A DNA stretch of 21,147 nt from Saccoglossus kowalevskii (lineage: Eukaryota > Hemichordata > Enteropneusta > Harrimaniidae): the NCBI RefSeq assembly GCF_000003605.2, contig NW_003107520.1:1-21147 (forward strand), written 5' to 3'. Made by a program: the position numbers and the translations under genes. Numbering within the stretch: position 1 is the stretch's first letter; the number at the start of each line of letters is the position of its first letter. The notes under the pieces are model-generated. The model searched no databases, was not told the DNA's origin, and saw nothing but the letters and a program-made list of their open reading frames with translations. This document shows positions 1 through 9,459 of the stretch, in pieces.

Positions 1-249
1 ACAGTCAGGTTACCCATCAAATCATTTTTTCATCTAGTTGGTGATTTACCACCTGCCATCAAGACAGTCGGGTAACCCATCGCACACTTATTACATCTAC
101 TTTGTGATTCATCACTACCATCAAGACAGTCAAGTAAGCCATCACATACTTACTGCATCTACTTGGTGATTCATCACTGCCATCAAGACAGTCAGGTTAC
201 CCATCACATAATTATTTCATCTAGTTGGTGATTCATCACTGCCATCAAG

Positions 250-312
250 ACAGTCAGGTTACCCATCACATACTTACTGCATCTACTTAGAGATTTACCA
301 CCTGCCATCAAG
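250..312 (+). repeat. 63-bp monomer variant (GATTTACCACC)
   Basis: One of 33 units with one extra base, in which GATTCATCACTGCC is replaced by GATTTACCACCTGCC. The unit is almost always followed by a monomer with GTCGGGTAACCCATCGCACACTT and CTACTTTG, and usually preceded by one with ATAATTATTTCATCTAGTTGG, making a fixed 187-bp triad. The variant motif starts near 54, 295, 1669, 1909, 3182, 3927, 4170, 4484, 5113, 5364, 6231, 6851, 7102, 8187, 9148, 9388, 9648, 10268, 10519, 11351, 11600, 12562, 13182, 13433, 14336, 14586, 16040, 16288, 16911, 17037, 20629, 20880 and 21004. On the minus strand it destroys the DGSDE motif. Confidence 0.9.
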
Positions 313-440
313 ACAGTCGGGTAACCCATCGCACACTTACTACATCTACTTAGTGATTCATCACTGCCATCAAGACAGTCAGGTTACCCATCACATAATT
401 ATTTCATCTAGTTGGTGATTCATCACTGCCATCAAGACAG

Positions 441-1430
441 TCAAGTAACCCATCACAAACTTACTGCATCTAGTTGGTGATTCATCACTACCATCAAGAC
501 AGTCAAGTAACCCATCACAAACTTACTGCATCTAGTTGGTGATTCATTACTACCATCAAGACAGTCATGTAACCCATCACAAACTTACTGCATCTAGTTG
601 GTGATTAATCACTACCATCAAGACAGTCAGGTAACTCATCACATACTTACTGCATCTAGTAGGTGATTCATCACTGCCATCAATACAGTCAGGTTACCCA
701 TCACATACTTACTGCATCTACTTGGTGATTCATCACTGCCATCAAGACAGTCAAGTAACCCATCACAAACTTACTGCATCTAGTTGGTGATTCATCACTA
801 CCATCAAGACAGTCAAGTAACCCACCACAAACTTACTGCATCTAGTTGGTGTTTCATTACTACCATCAAGACAGTCATGTAACCCATCACAAACTTACTG
901 CATCTACTTGGTGATTCATCACTACCATCAAGACAGTCAAGTAAGCCATCACATACTTACTGCATCTACTTGGTGATTCATCACTGCCATCAAGACAGTC
1001 AAGTAAGCCATCACATACTTACTGCATCTAGTTGGTGATTCATCACTACCATCAAGACAGTCAAGTAAGCCATCACATACTTACTGCATCTTCTTGGTGA
1101 TTCATCACTACCATCAAGACAGTCAAGTAGGCCATCACATACTTACTGCATCTACTTGGTGATTCATCACTACCATCAAGACAGTCAAGTAACCCACCAC
1201 ATACTTACTGCATCTACTTGGTGATTCATCACTACCATCAAGGCAGTCAAGTAAGCCATCACATACTTACTGCATCTATTTGGCGATTCATCATTACCAT
1301 CAAGACAGTCAAGTAAGCCATCACATACTTACTGCATGTACTTGGTGATTCATCGCTGCCATCAAGACAGTCATGCAACCCATCACATAATTATTTCATC
1401 TAGTTGGTGATTCATCACTGCCATCAATGC
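441..1430 (+). repeat. Type B satellite block, left
   Basis: From about 441 to 900 the monomers are mainly AAGTAACCC or ATGTAACCC with ACAAACTTACTG and CTAGTTGG, with frequent GATTCATTACTACC. From about 900 to 1370 they shift to AAGTAAGCC with ATACTTACTG. None is the 63-bp variant. The stretch 451-840 aligns with 18181-18570 at an offset of 17730 bp. The stretch 1220-1370, with private variants AAGGCAGTC, CTATTTGGCGATTC and GCATGTAC, aligns with 19818-19968 at an offset of 18598 bp. Confidence 0.8.
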
Positions 1431-2940
1431 AGTCAGGTAACTCATCACATACTTACTGCATCTACTTGGTGATTCATCACTGCCATCAAGACAGTCAGGT
1501 AACCCATCACAAACTTACTGCATCTACTTGGTGATTCATCACTACCATCAAGACAGTCAAGTAAGCCATCACATACTTACTGCATCTACTTGGTGATTCA
1601 TCACTGCCATCAAGACAGTCAGGTTACCCATCACATACTTACTGCATCTGCTTAGTGATTTACCACCTGCCATCAAGACAGTCGGGTAACCCATCGCACA
1701 CTTATTACATCTACTTTGTGATTCATCACTACCATCAAGACAGTCAAGTAAGCCATCACATACTTACTGCATCTACTTGGTGATTCATCACTGCCATCAA
1801 GACAGTCAGGTTACCCATCACATAATTATTTCATCTAGTTGGTGATTCATCACTGCCATCAAGACAGTCAGGTTACCCATCACATACTTACTGCATCTAC
1901 TTAGTGATTTACCACCTGCCATCAAGACAGTCGGGTAACCCATCGCACACTTACTACATCTACTTTGTGATTCATCACTGCCATCAAGACAGTCAGGTTA
2001 CCCATCACATAATTATTTCATCTAGTTGGTGATTCATCACTGCCATCAAGACAGTCAGGTTACCCATCACAAACTTACTGCATCTAGTTGGTGATTCATT
2101 ACTACCATCAAGACAGTCAGGTAACCCATCACAAACTTACTGCATCTACTCGGTGATTCATCACTGCCATCAAGACAGTCAGGTTACCCATCACACACAT
2201 TCTGCATCTACTTGGTGATTCATCACTGCCATCAAGACAGTCAGGTAACCCATCACAAACTTACTGCATCTACTTGGTGATTCATCACTACCATCAAGAC
2301 AGTCAATTAAGCCATCACATAATTACTGCATCTACTTGGTGATTCATCACTGCCATCAAGACAGTCAGGTAACCTATCACATAATCACTGTATCTACTTG
2401 GTGATTTATCACTGCTATCAAGACAGTCAGGTAACCCATCACACACATACTGCATCTACTTGGTGATTCATCACTGCCATCAAGACAGTCAGGTAACCCA
2501 TCACACACATACTGCATCTACTTGGTGATTCATCACTGCCATCAAGACAGTTAGATATCCCATCACATACTTGCTACATGTATTTGGTGATGTATCACTG
2601 CCACCAAGACAGTCGGGTAACCCATCACACACATACTGACAGTTAGTTATCCCATCACATACTTGCTACATCTACTTGGTGATTAATCACTGCCATCCAA
2701 ACAGTCAAGTAACCCACCACACACATACTGCATAAACTTGGTGATTCATCACTACCATCCAAACAGTCAAGTAACCCACCACACACATACTGCATAAACT
2801 TGGCGATTCATCACTACCATCAAGACAGTCAAGTAAGCCATCACATACTAACTGCATCTACTTGGTGATTCATCACTGCCCATCAAGACAGTCAGGTAAC
2901 CATCACATAATTATTTCATCTAGTTGGTGATTCATCACTG
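1430..2940 (+). repeat. Long HOR block, copy 1 (5193-bp offset)
   Basis: This block aligns with 6623-8133. Private landmarks match at exactly 5193 bp: GCATCTGCTTAG (the CTGCTTAG part at 1648 and 6841) and ACAGTTAGTTATCCC (2639 and 7832). Inside the block one copy has an extra monomer near 7500-7560 and the other an extra ACACACATACTG monomer near 2450-2510, so the net length is unchanged. The right part holds the truncated 30-bp unit and diverged monomers with CATCCAAACAG, ACCCACCACACACATACTG and GCATAAACTTGG. Confidence 0.8.
2609..2638 (+). repeat. Truncated 30-bp monomer, HOR landmark (first of 7)
   Basis: The unit starts ACAGTCGGGTAACCC and ends ACACACATACTG, then jumps straight into the next monomer, ACAGTTAGTTATCCC; the last 32 bases of a normal unit are missing. 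The same truncated unit occurs at 7802-7831, 8763-8792, 10968-10997, 12178-12207, 13887-13916 and 15035-15064. The same neighbours always flank it: TTGCTACATGTATTTGGTGATG on the left and CATCCAAACAG monomers on the right. All seven therefore descend from one deletion spread by segmental amplification. Confidence 0.92.
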
Positions 2941-3581
2941 TCATCAAGACAGTCAGGTTACCCATCACAAACTTACTGCATCTACTTAGTGATTCATCAC
3001 TGCCATCAAGACAGTCAGGTTACCCATCACATAATTATTTCATCTAGTTGGTGATTCATCACTGCCATCAAGACAGTCAGGTTACCCATCACATAATTAT
3101 TTCATCTAGTTGGTGATTCATCACTGCCATCAAGACAGTCAGGTTACCCATCACATACTTACTGCATCTACTTAGTGATTTACCACCTGCCATCAAGACA
3201 GTCGGGTAACCCATCGCACACTTACTACATCTACTTTGTGATTCATCACTGCCATCAAGACAGTCAGGTTACCCATCACAAACTTACTGCATCTAGTTGG
3301 TGATTCATTACTACCATCAATACAGTCAGGTAACCCATCACAAACTTACTGCATCTAGTTGGTGATTCATCACTGCCAGTAAGACAGTCAGGTAACCCAT
3401 CACAAACTTACTGCATCTAGTTGGTGATTCATTACTACCATCAAGACAGTCAGGTAACCCATCACAAACTTACTGCATCTACTCGGTGATTCATCACTGC
3501 CATCAAGACAGTCAGGTAACCCATCACAAACTTACTGCATCTACTCGGTGATTCATCACTGCCATCAAGACAGTCAGGTAA
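2938..3581 (+). repeat. HOR block C, copy 1
   Basis: This block aligns with 5990-6633 at 3052 bp and, lacking one ATAATTATTT monomer, with 4305-4885. Landmarks are CACTGTCATCAAG (2938, 4305, 5990) and an odd GCCAGTAAGAC at 3375, which reads GCCATTAAGAC in the other two copies. Confidence 0.75.
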
Positions 3582-3651
3582 CCCATCACAAACTTACTGC
3601 ATCTACTTGGTGATTCATCACTACCATCAAGACAGTCAAGTAAGCCATCAC

Positions 3652-3660
3652 ATACTTACT
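3652..3660 (-). promoter_or_regulatory. Consensus 5' splice-donor sequence, repeated in many monomers
   Basis: On the minus strand the LDLa-like codons end TGC, then A, then GTAAGTAT. Positions +1 to +8 of the donor match the sequence that pairs with the 5' end of U1 snRNA; only the exon-side -1 base (A for G) differs. The cut would fall after the first base of a codon (phase 1). LDLa-module exons are commonly phase 1, which fits an exon-intron junction. Copies with ACAAACTTACTG keep GTAAGTTT and copies with ACACTTACTAC keep GTAAGTGT. Copies with ATAATTATTT or ACACATTCTG have lost the site. Whether any is used depends on minus-strand transcription, which is not shown here. Confidence 0.45.
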
Positions 3661-3714
3661 GCATCTACTTGGTGATTCATCACTGCCATCAAGACAGTCA
3701 GGTAACCCATCACA
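3661..3714 (-). pseudogene. LDLa C-terminal half, fullest copy in the monomer
   Basis: Read on the minus strand from 3714 down to 3661, the 18 codons give CDGLPDCLDGSDESPSRC with no stop. LDL-receptor class A modules have six cysteines; their C-terminal half follows the pattern C-D-G-x-x-D-C-x-D-G-S-D-E-x(n)-C. All fixed positions are present here: cysteines 4, 5 and 6, and the acidic residues that bind calcium (Asp of CDG, Asp before the second Cys, Asp and Glu of SDE). The N-terminal half (cysteines 1-3) is absent, so this cannot fold as a full module. The next copy is shifted by 62 bp and so by two bases in frame. Many other copies carry a stop (GGG TAA where the plus strand reads GGTTACCC). 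I read this as a relic of an LDLa exon amplified as satellite, not an expressed gene. The motif match is direct; the ancestry is inference. Confidence 0.7.
3672..3683. repeat. Short dyad GTGAT-TC-ATCAC in the monomer
   Basis: A perfect 5-bp inverted repeat with a 2-bp spacer, present in every monomer that keeps GTGATTCATCAC. It overlaps the DGSDES codons on the minus strand. The 63-bp variant (GTGATTTACCACC) and the GATTCATTAC variant disrupt it. It could bind a dimeric protein or be chance; the sequence alone does not decide. Confidence 0.5.
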
Positions 3715-4304
3715 AACTTACTGCATCTACTTGGTGATTCATCACTACCATCAAGACAGTCAAGTAAGCCATCACATACTTACTGCATCTACTTAGTGAT
3801 TCATCACTGCCATCAAGACAGTCAGGTTACCCATCACATCATTTTTTCATCTAGTTGGTGATTCATCACTGCCATCAAGACAGTCAGGTTACCCATCACA
3901 TACTTACTGCATCTACTTAGTGATTTACCACCTGCCATCAAGACAGTCGGGTAACCCATCGCACACTTATTACATCTACTTTGTGATTCATCACTACCAT
4001 CAAGACAGTCAAGTAAGCCATCACATACTTACTGCATCTACTTGGTGATTCATCACTGCCATCAAGACAGTCAGGTTACCCATCACATAATTATTTCATC
4101 TAGTTGGTGATTCATCACTGCCATCAAGACAGTCAGGTTACCCATCACATACTTACTGCATCTACTTAGTGATTTACCACCTGCCATCAAGACAGTCGGG
4201 TAACCCATCGCACACTTACTACATCTACTTTGTGATTCATCACTGCCATCAAGACAGTCAGGTTACCCATCACATAATTATTTCATCTAGTTGGTGATTC
4301 ATCA

Positions 4305-4885
4305 CTGTCATCAAGACAGTCAGGTTACCCATCACAAACTTACTGCATCTACTTAGTGATTCATCACTGCCATCAAGACAGTCAGGTTACCCATCACATA
4401 ATTATTTCATCTAGTTGGTGATTCATCACTGCCATCAAGACAGTCAGGTTACCCATCACATACTTACTGCATCTACTTAGTGATTTACCACCTGCCATCA
4501 AGACAGTCGGGTAACCCATCGCACACTTACTACATCTACTTTGTGATTCATCACTGCCATCAAGACAGTCAGGTTACCCATCACAAACTTACTGCATCTA
4601 GTTGGTGATTCATTACTACCATCAATACAGTCAGGTAACCCATCACAAACTTACTGCATCTAGTTGGTGATTCATCACTGCCATTAAGACAGTCAGGTAA
4701 CCCATCACAAACTTACTGCATCTAGTTGGTGATTCATTACTACCATCAAGACAGTCAGGTAACCCATCACAAACTTACTGCATCTACTCGGTGATTCATC
4801 ACTGCCATCAAGACAGTCAGGTAACCCATCACAAACTTACTGCATCTACTCGGTGATTCATCACTGCCATCAAGACAGTCAGGTA
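4305..4885 (+). repeat. HOR block C, copy 2 (one monomer shorter)
   Basis: It matches 5990-6633 except that one 62-bp ATAATTATTT monomer is absent: the offset is 1685 bp on the left and 1747 bp on the right. It ends at a 4-bp insertion (TAACTAAC, 4884-4891). Confidence 0.75.
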
Positions 4886-5018
4886 ACTAACTCATCACAT
4901 ACTTACTGCATCTACTTGGTGATTCATCACTGCCATCAAGACAGTCAGGTAACCCATCACAAACTTACTGCATCTACTTGGTGATTCATCACTACCATCA
5001 AGACAGTCAAGTAAGTAA
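4884..5018 (+). repeat. Two 4-bp slippage insertions (TAAC and GTAA)
   Basis: TAACTAAC at 4884-4891 and GTAAGTAAG from 5011 each carry one extra copy of a tetranucleotide that is single in all other monomers. They are about 127 bp apart and are the only two 4-bp length changes in the window. Confidence 0.8.
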
Positions 5019-5989
5019 GCCATCACATACTTGCTGCATCTACTTGGTGATTCATCACTGCCATCAAGACAGTCAGGTTACCCATCACATACTTACTGCA
5101 TCTACTTAGTGATTTACCACCTGCCATCAAGACAGTCGGGTAACCCATCGCACACTTATTACATCTACTTTGTGATTCATCACTACCATCAAGACAGTCA
5201 AGTAAGCCATCACATACTTACTGCATCTACTTGGTGATTCATCACTGCCATCAAGACAGTCAGGTTACCCATCACATAATTATTTCATCTAGTTGGTGAT
5301 TCATCACTGCCATCAAGACAGTCAGGTTACCCATCACATACTTACTGCATCTACTTAGTGATTTACCACCTGCCATCAAGACAGTCGGGTAACCCATCGC
5401 ACACTTACTACATCTACTTTGTGATTCATCACTGCCATCAAGACAGTCAGGTTACCCATCACATAATTATTTCATCTAGTTGGTGATTCATCACTGCCAT
5501 CAAGACAGTCAGGTTACCCATCACAAACTTACTGCATCTAGTTGGTGATTCATTACTACCATCAAGACAGTCAGGTAACCCATCACAAACTTACTGCATC
5601 TACTCGGTGATTCATCACTGCCATCAAGACAGTCAGGTTACCCATCACACACATTCTGCTTCTACTTGGTGATTCATCACTGCCATCAAGACAGTCAGGT
5701 AACCCATCACAAACTTACTGCATCTACTTGGTGATTCATCACTACCATCAAGACAGTCAAGTAAGCCATCACATACTTACTGCATCTACTTGGTGATTCA
5801 TCATTGCCATCAAGACAGTCAGGTTACCCATCACATAATTACTGCATCTACTTGGTGATTCATCACTGTCATCAAGACAGTCAGGTAACCTATCACATAA
5901 TCACTGTATCTACTTGGTGATTTATCACTGCTATCAAGACAGTCAGGTAACCCATCACATAATTATTTCATCTAGTTGGTGATTCATCA

Positions 5990-6633
5990 CTGTCATCAAG
6001 ACAGTCAGGTTACCCATCACAAACTTACTGCATCTACTTAGTGATTCATCACTGCCATCAAGACAGTCAGGTTACCCATCACATAATTATTTCATCTAGT
6101 TGGTGATTCATCACTGCCATCAAGACAGTCAGGTTACCCATCACATAATTATTTCATCTAGTTGGTGATTCATCACTGCCATCAAGACAGTCAGGTTACC
6201 CATCACATACTTACTGCATCTACTTAGTGATTTACCACCTGCCATCAAGACAGTCGGGTAACCCATCGCACACTTACTACATCTACTTTGTGATTCATCA
6301 CTGCCATCAAGACAGTCAGGTTACCCATCACAAACTTACTGCATCTAGTTGGTGATTCATTACTACCATCAATACAGTCAGGTAACCCATCACAAACTTA
6401 CTGCATCTAGTTGGTGATTCATCACTGCCATTAAGACAGTCAGGTAACCCATCACAAACTTACTGCATCTAGTTGGTGATTCATTACTACCATCAAGACA
6501 GTCAGGTAACCCATCACAAACTTACTGCATCTACTCGGTGATTCATCACTGCCATCAAGACAGTCAGGTAACCCATCACAAACTTACTGCATCTACTCGG
6601 TGATTCATCACTGCCATCAAGACAGTCAGGTAA
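5990..6633 (+). repeat. HOR block C, copy 3
   Basis: Third copy of the block, with CACTGTCATCAAG at its left and GCCATTAAGAC near 6427. It runs directly into the 6623-8133 HOR. Confidence 0.75.
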
Positions 6634-8133
6634 CTCATCACATACTTACTGCATCTACTTGGTGATTCATCACTGCCATCAAGACAGTCAGGTAACCCAT
6701 CACAAACTTACTGCATCTACTTGGTGATTCATCACTACCATCAAGACAGTCAAGTAAGCCATCACATACTTACTGCATCTACTTGGTGATTCATCACTGC
6801 CATCAAGACAGTCAGGTTACCCATCACATACTTACTGCATCTGCTTAGTGATTTACCACCTGCCATCAAGACAGTCGGGTAACCCATCGCACACTTATTA
6901 CATCTACTTTGTGATTCATCACTACCATCAAGACAGTCAAGTAAGCCATCACATACTTACTGCATCTACTTGGTGATTCATCACTGCCATCAAGACAGTC
7001 AGGTTACCCATCACATAATTATTTCATCTAGTTGGTGATTCATCACTGCCATCAAGACAGTCAGGTTACCCATCACATACTTACTGCATCTACTTAGTGA
7101 TTTACCACCTGCCATCAAGACAGTTGGGTAACCCATCGCACACTTACTACATCTACTTTGTGATTCATCACTGCCATCAAGACAGTCAGGTTACCCATCA
7201 CATAATTATTTCATCTAGTTGGTGATTCATCACTGCCATCAAGACAGTCAGGTTACCCATCACAAACTTACTGCATCTAGTTGGTGATTCATTACTACCA
7301 TCAAGACAGTCAGGTAAGCCATCACAAACTTACTGCATCTACTCGGTGATTCATCACTGCCATCAAGACAGTCAGGTTACCCATCACACACATTCTGCAT
7401 CTACTTGGTGATTCATCACTGCCATCAAGACAGTCAGGTAACCCATCACAAACTTACTGCATCTACTTGGTGATTCATCACTACCACCAAGACAGTCAAG
7501 TAAGCCATCACATACTTACTGCATCTACTTGGTGATTCATCACTGCCATCAAGACAGTCAGGTTACCCATCACATAATTACTGCATCTACTTGGTGATTC
7601 ATCACTGTCATCAAGACAGTCAGGTAACCTATCACATAATCACTGTATCTACTTGGTGATTTATCACTGCTATCAAGACAGTCAGGTAACCCATCACAAA
7701 CTTACTGCATCTACTTGGTGATTCATCACTGCCATCAAGACAGTTAGGTATCCCATCACATACTTGCTACATGTATTTGGTGATGTATCACTGCCACCAA
7801 GACAGTCGGGTAACCCATCACACACATACTGACAGTTAGTTATCCCATCACATACTTGCTACATCTACTTGGTGATTCATCACTGCCATCCAAACAGTCA
7901 AGTAACCCACCACACACATACTGCATAAACTTGGTGATTCATCACTACCATCCAAACAGACAAGTAACCCACCACACACATACTGCATAAACTTGGCGAT
8001 TCATCACTACCATCAAGACAGTCAAGTAAGCCATCACATACTTACTGCATCTACTTGGTGATTCATCACTGCCATCAAGACAGTCAGCTTACCCATCACA
8101 TAATTATTTCATCTAGTTGGTGATTCATCACTG
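6623..8133 (+). repeat. Long HOR block, copy 2 (5193-bp offset)
   Basis: Partner of 1430-2940. It differs at several sites, for example AAACAGACAAG in place of AAACAGTCAAG near 7959 and CAGCTTACCC near 8085, so it is older than the 961-bp duplication that overlaps its right end. Confidence 0.8.
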
Positions 8134-8400
8134 CCATCAAGACAGTCAGGTTACCCATCACATACTTACTGCATCTACTTAGTGATTTACCACCTGCCAT
8201 CAAGACAGTCGGGTAACCCATCGCACACTTATTACATCTACTTTGTGATTCATCACTACCATTAAGACAGTCAAGTAAGCCATCACATACTTACTGCATC
8301 TACTTGGTGATTCATCACTGCCATCAAGACAGTCAGGTTACCCATCACATAATTATTTCATCTAGTTGGTGATTCATCACTGCCATCAAGACAGTCAGGT
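7440..8400 (+). repeat. 961-bp HOR unit, copy 1
   Basis: A 16-unit block (14 of 62 bp, one of 63 bp, one of 30 bp; sum 961). It is repeated directly next door at 8401-9361. Shared private variants are CTACCACCAAG (7481/8442), AAACAGACAAG, CAGCTTACCC and CCATTAAGACAG (attaag at 8261/9222). I found no difference between the two copies in the stretches I compared. Confidence 0.9.
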
Positions 8401-9361
8401 AACCCATCACAAACTTACTGCATCTACTTGGTGATTCATCACTACCACCAAGACAGTCAAGTAAGCCATCACATACTTACTGCATCTACTTGGTGATTCA
8501 TCACTGCCATCAAGACAGTCAGGTTACCCATCACATAATTACTGCATCTACTTGGTGATTCATCACTGTCATCAAGACAGTCAGGTAACCTATCACATAA
8601 TCACTGTATCTACTTGGTGATTTATCACTGCTATCAAGACAGTCAGGTAACCCATCACAAACTTACTGCATCTACTTGGTGATTCATCACTGCCATCAAG
8701 ACAGTTAGGTATCCCATCACATACTTGCTACATGTATTTGGTGATGTATCACTGCCACCAAGACAGTCGGGTAACCCATCACACACATACTGACAGTTAG
8801 TTATCCCATCACATACTTGCTACATCTACTTGGTGATTCATCACTGCCATCCAAACAGTCAAGTAACCCACCACACACATACTGCATAAACTTGGTGATT
8901 CATCACTACCATCCAAACAGACAAGTAACCCACCACACACATACTGCATAAACTTGGCGATTCATCACTACCATCAAGACAGTCAAGTAAGCCATCACAT
9001 ACTTACTGCATCTACTTGGTGATTCATCACTGCCATCAAGACAGTCAGCTTACCCATCACATAATTATTTCATCTAGTTGGTGATTCATCACTGCCATCA
9101 AGACAGTCAGGTTACCCATCACATACTTACTGCATCTACTTAGTGATTTACCACCTGCCATCAAGACAGTCGGGTAACCCATCGCACACTTATTACATCT
9201 ACTTTGTGATTCATCACTACCATTAAGACAGTCAAGTAAGCCATCACATACTTACTGCATCTACTTGGTGATTCATCACTGCCATCAAGACAGTCAGGTT
9301 ACCCATCACATAATTATTTCATCTAGTTGGTGATTCATCACTGCCATCAAGACAGTCAGGT
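8401..9361 (+). repeat. 961-bp HOR unit, copy 2
   Basis: Tandem partner of 7440-8400. The copies diverge at 8401 versus 9362 (AGGTAACCC against AGGTTACCC). The part 8545-9545 is repeated once more at about 10750-11750, an offset of 2205 bp. Confidence 0.9.
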
Positions 9362-9459
9362 TACCCATCACATACTTACTGCATCTACTTAGTGATTTAC
9401 CACCTGCCATCAAGACAGTCGGGTAACCCATCGCACACTTACTACATCTACTTGGTGAT

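Larger units (their letters stand above)
3632..3693 (+). repeat. Reference 62-bp monomer (plus-strand phase)
   Basis: This is a clean 62-bp copy phased to start at ACAG, followed by another 62-bp copy at 3694-3755. It shows the parts found in most copies: ACAGTC, then a variable AAGTAAGCC/AGGTTACCC segment, ATCACATACTTACTGCATC, CTACTTGG, the dyad GTGATTCATCAC, then TGCCATCAAG. On the minus strand the same bases hold a GTAAGTAT donor-like site and most of an LDLa-like peptide. All monomers in the window are in the same orientation; I saw no inverted copies. Confidence 0.95.

Noticed and set aside
1669-1690. 63-bp units as a device that restores the reading frame
   Set aside because: A single 63-bp unit keeps frame only across itself and removes DGSDE. 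The units are not spaced to correct the 62-bp slip, so they look like ordinary monomer variants.
3632-3714. A complete mini-exon with branch site and acceptor in each monomer
   Set aside because: The minus strand does have CTGAC followed by TGTCTTGATGGCAG, but the branch-to-AG distance is only about 15 bases, there is no pyrimidine tract, and the supposed acceptor falls inside the LDLa codons. Probably chance.
5031-5237. Plus-strand 68-codon open frame
   Set aside because: It spans a little over three monomers, changes frame content with each 62-bp step, has no known motif, and exists only because a 63-bp unit and stop-free variants line up. A shadow of the satellite, not a gene.
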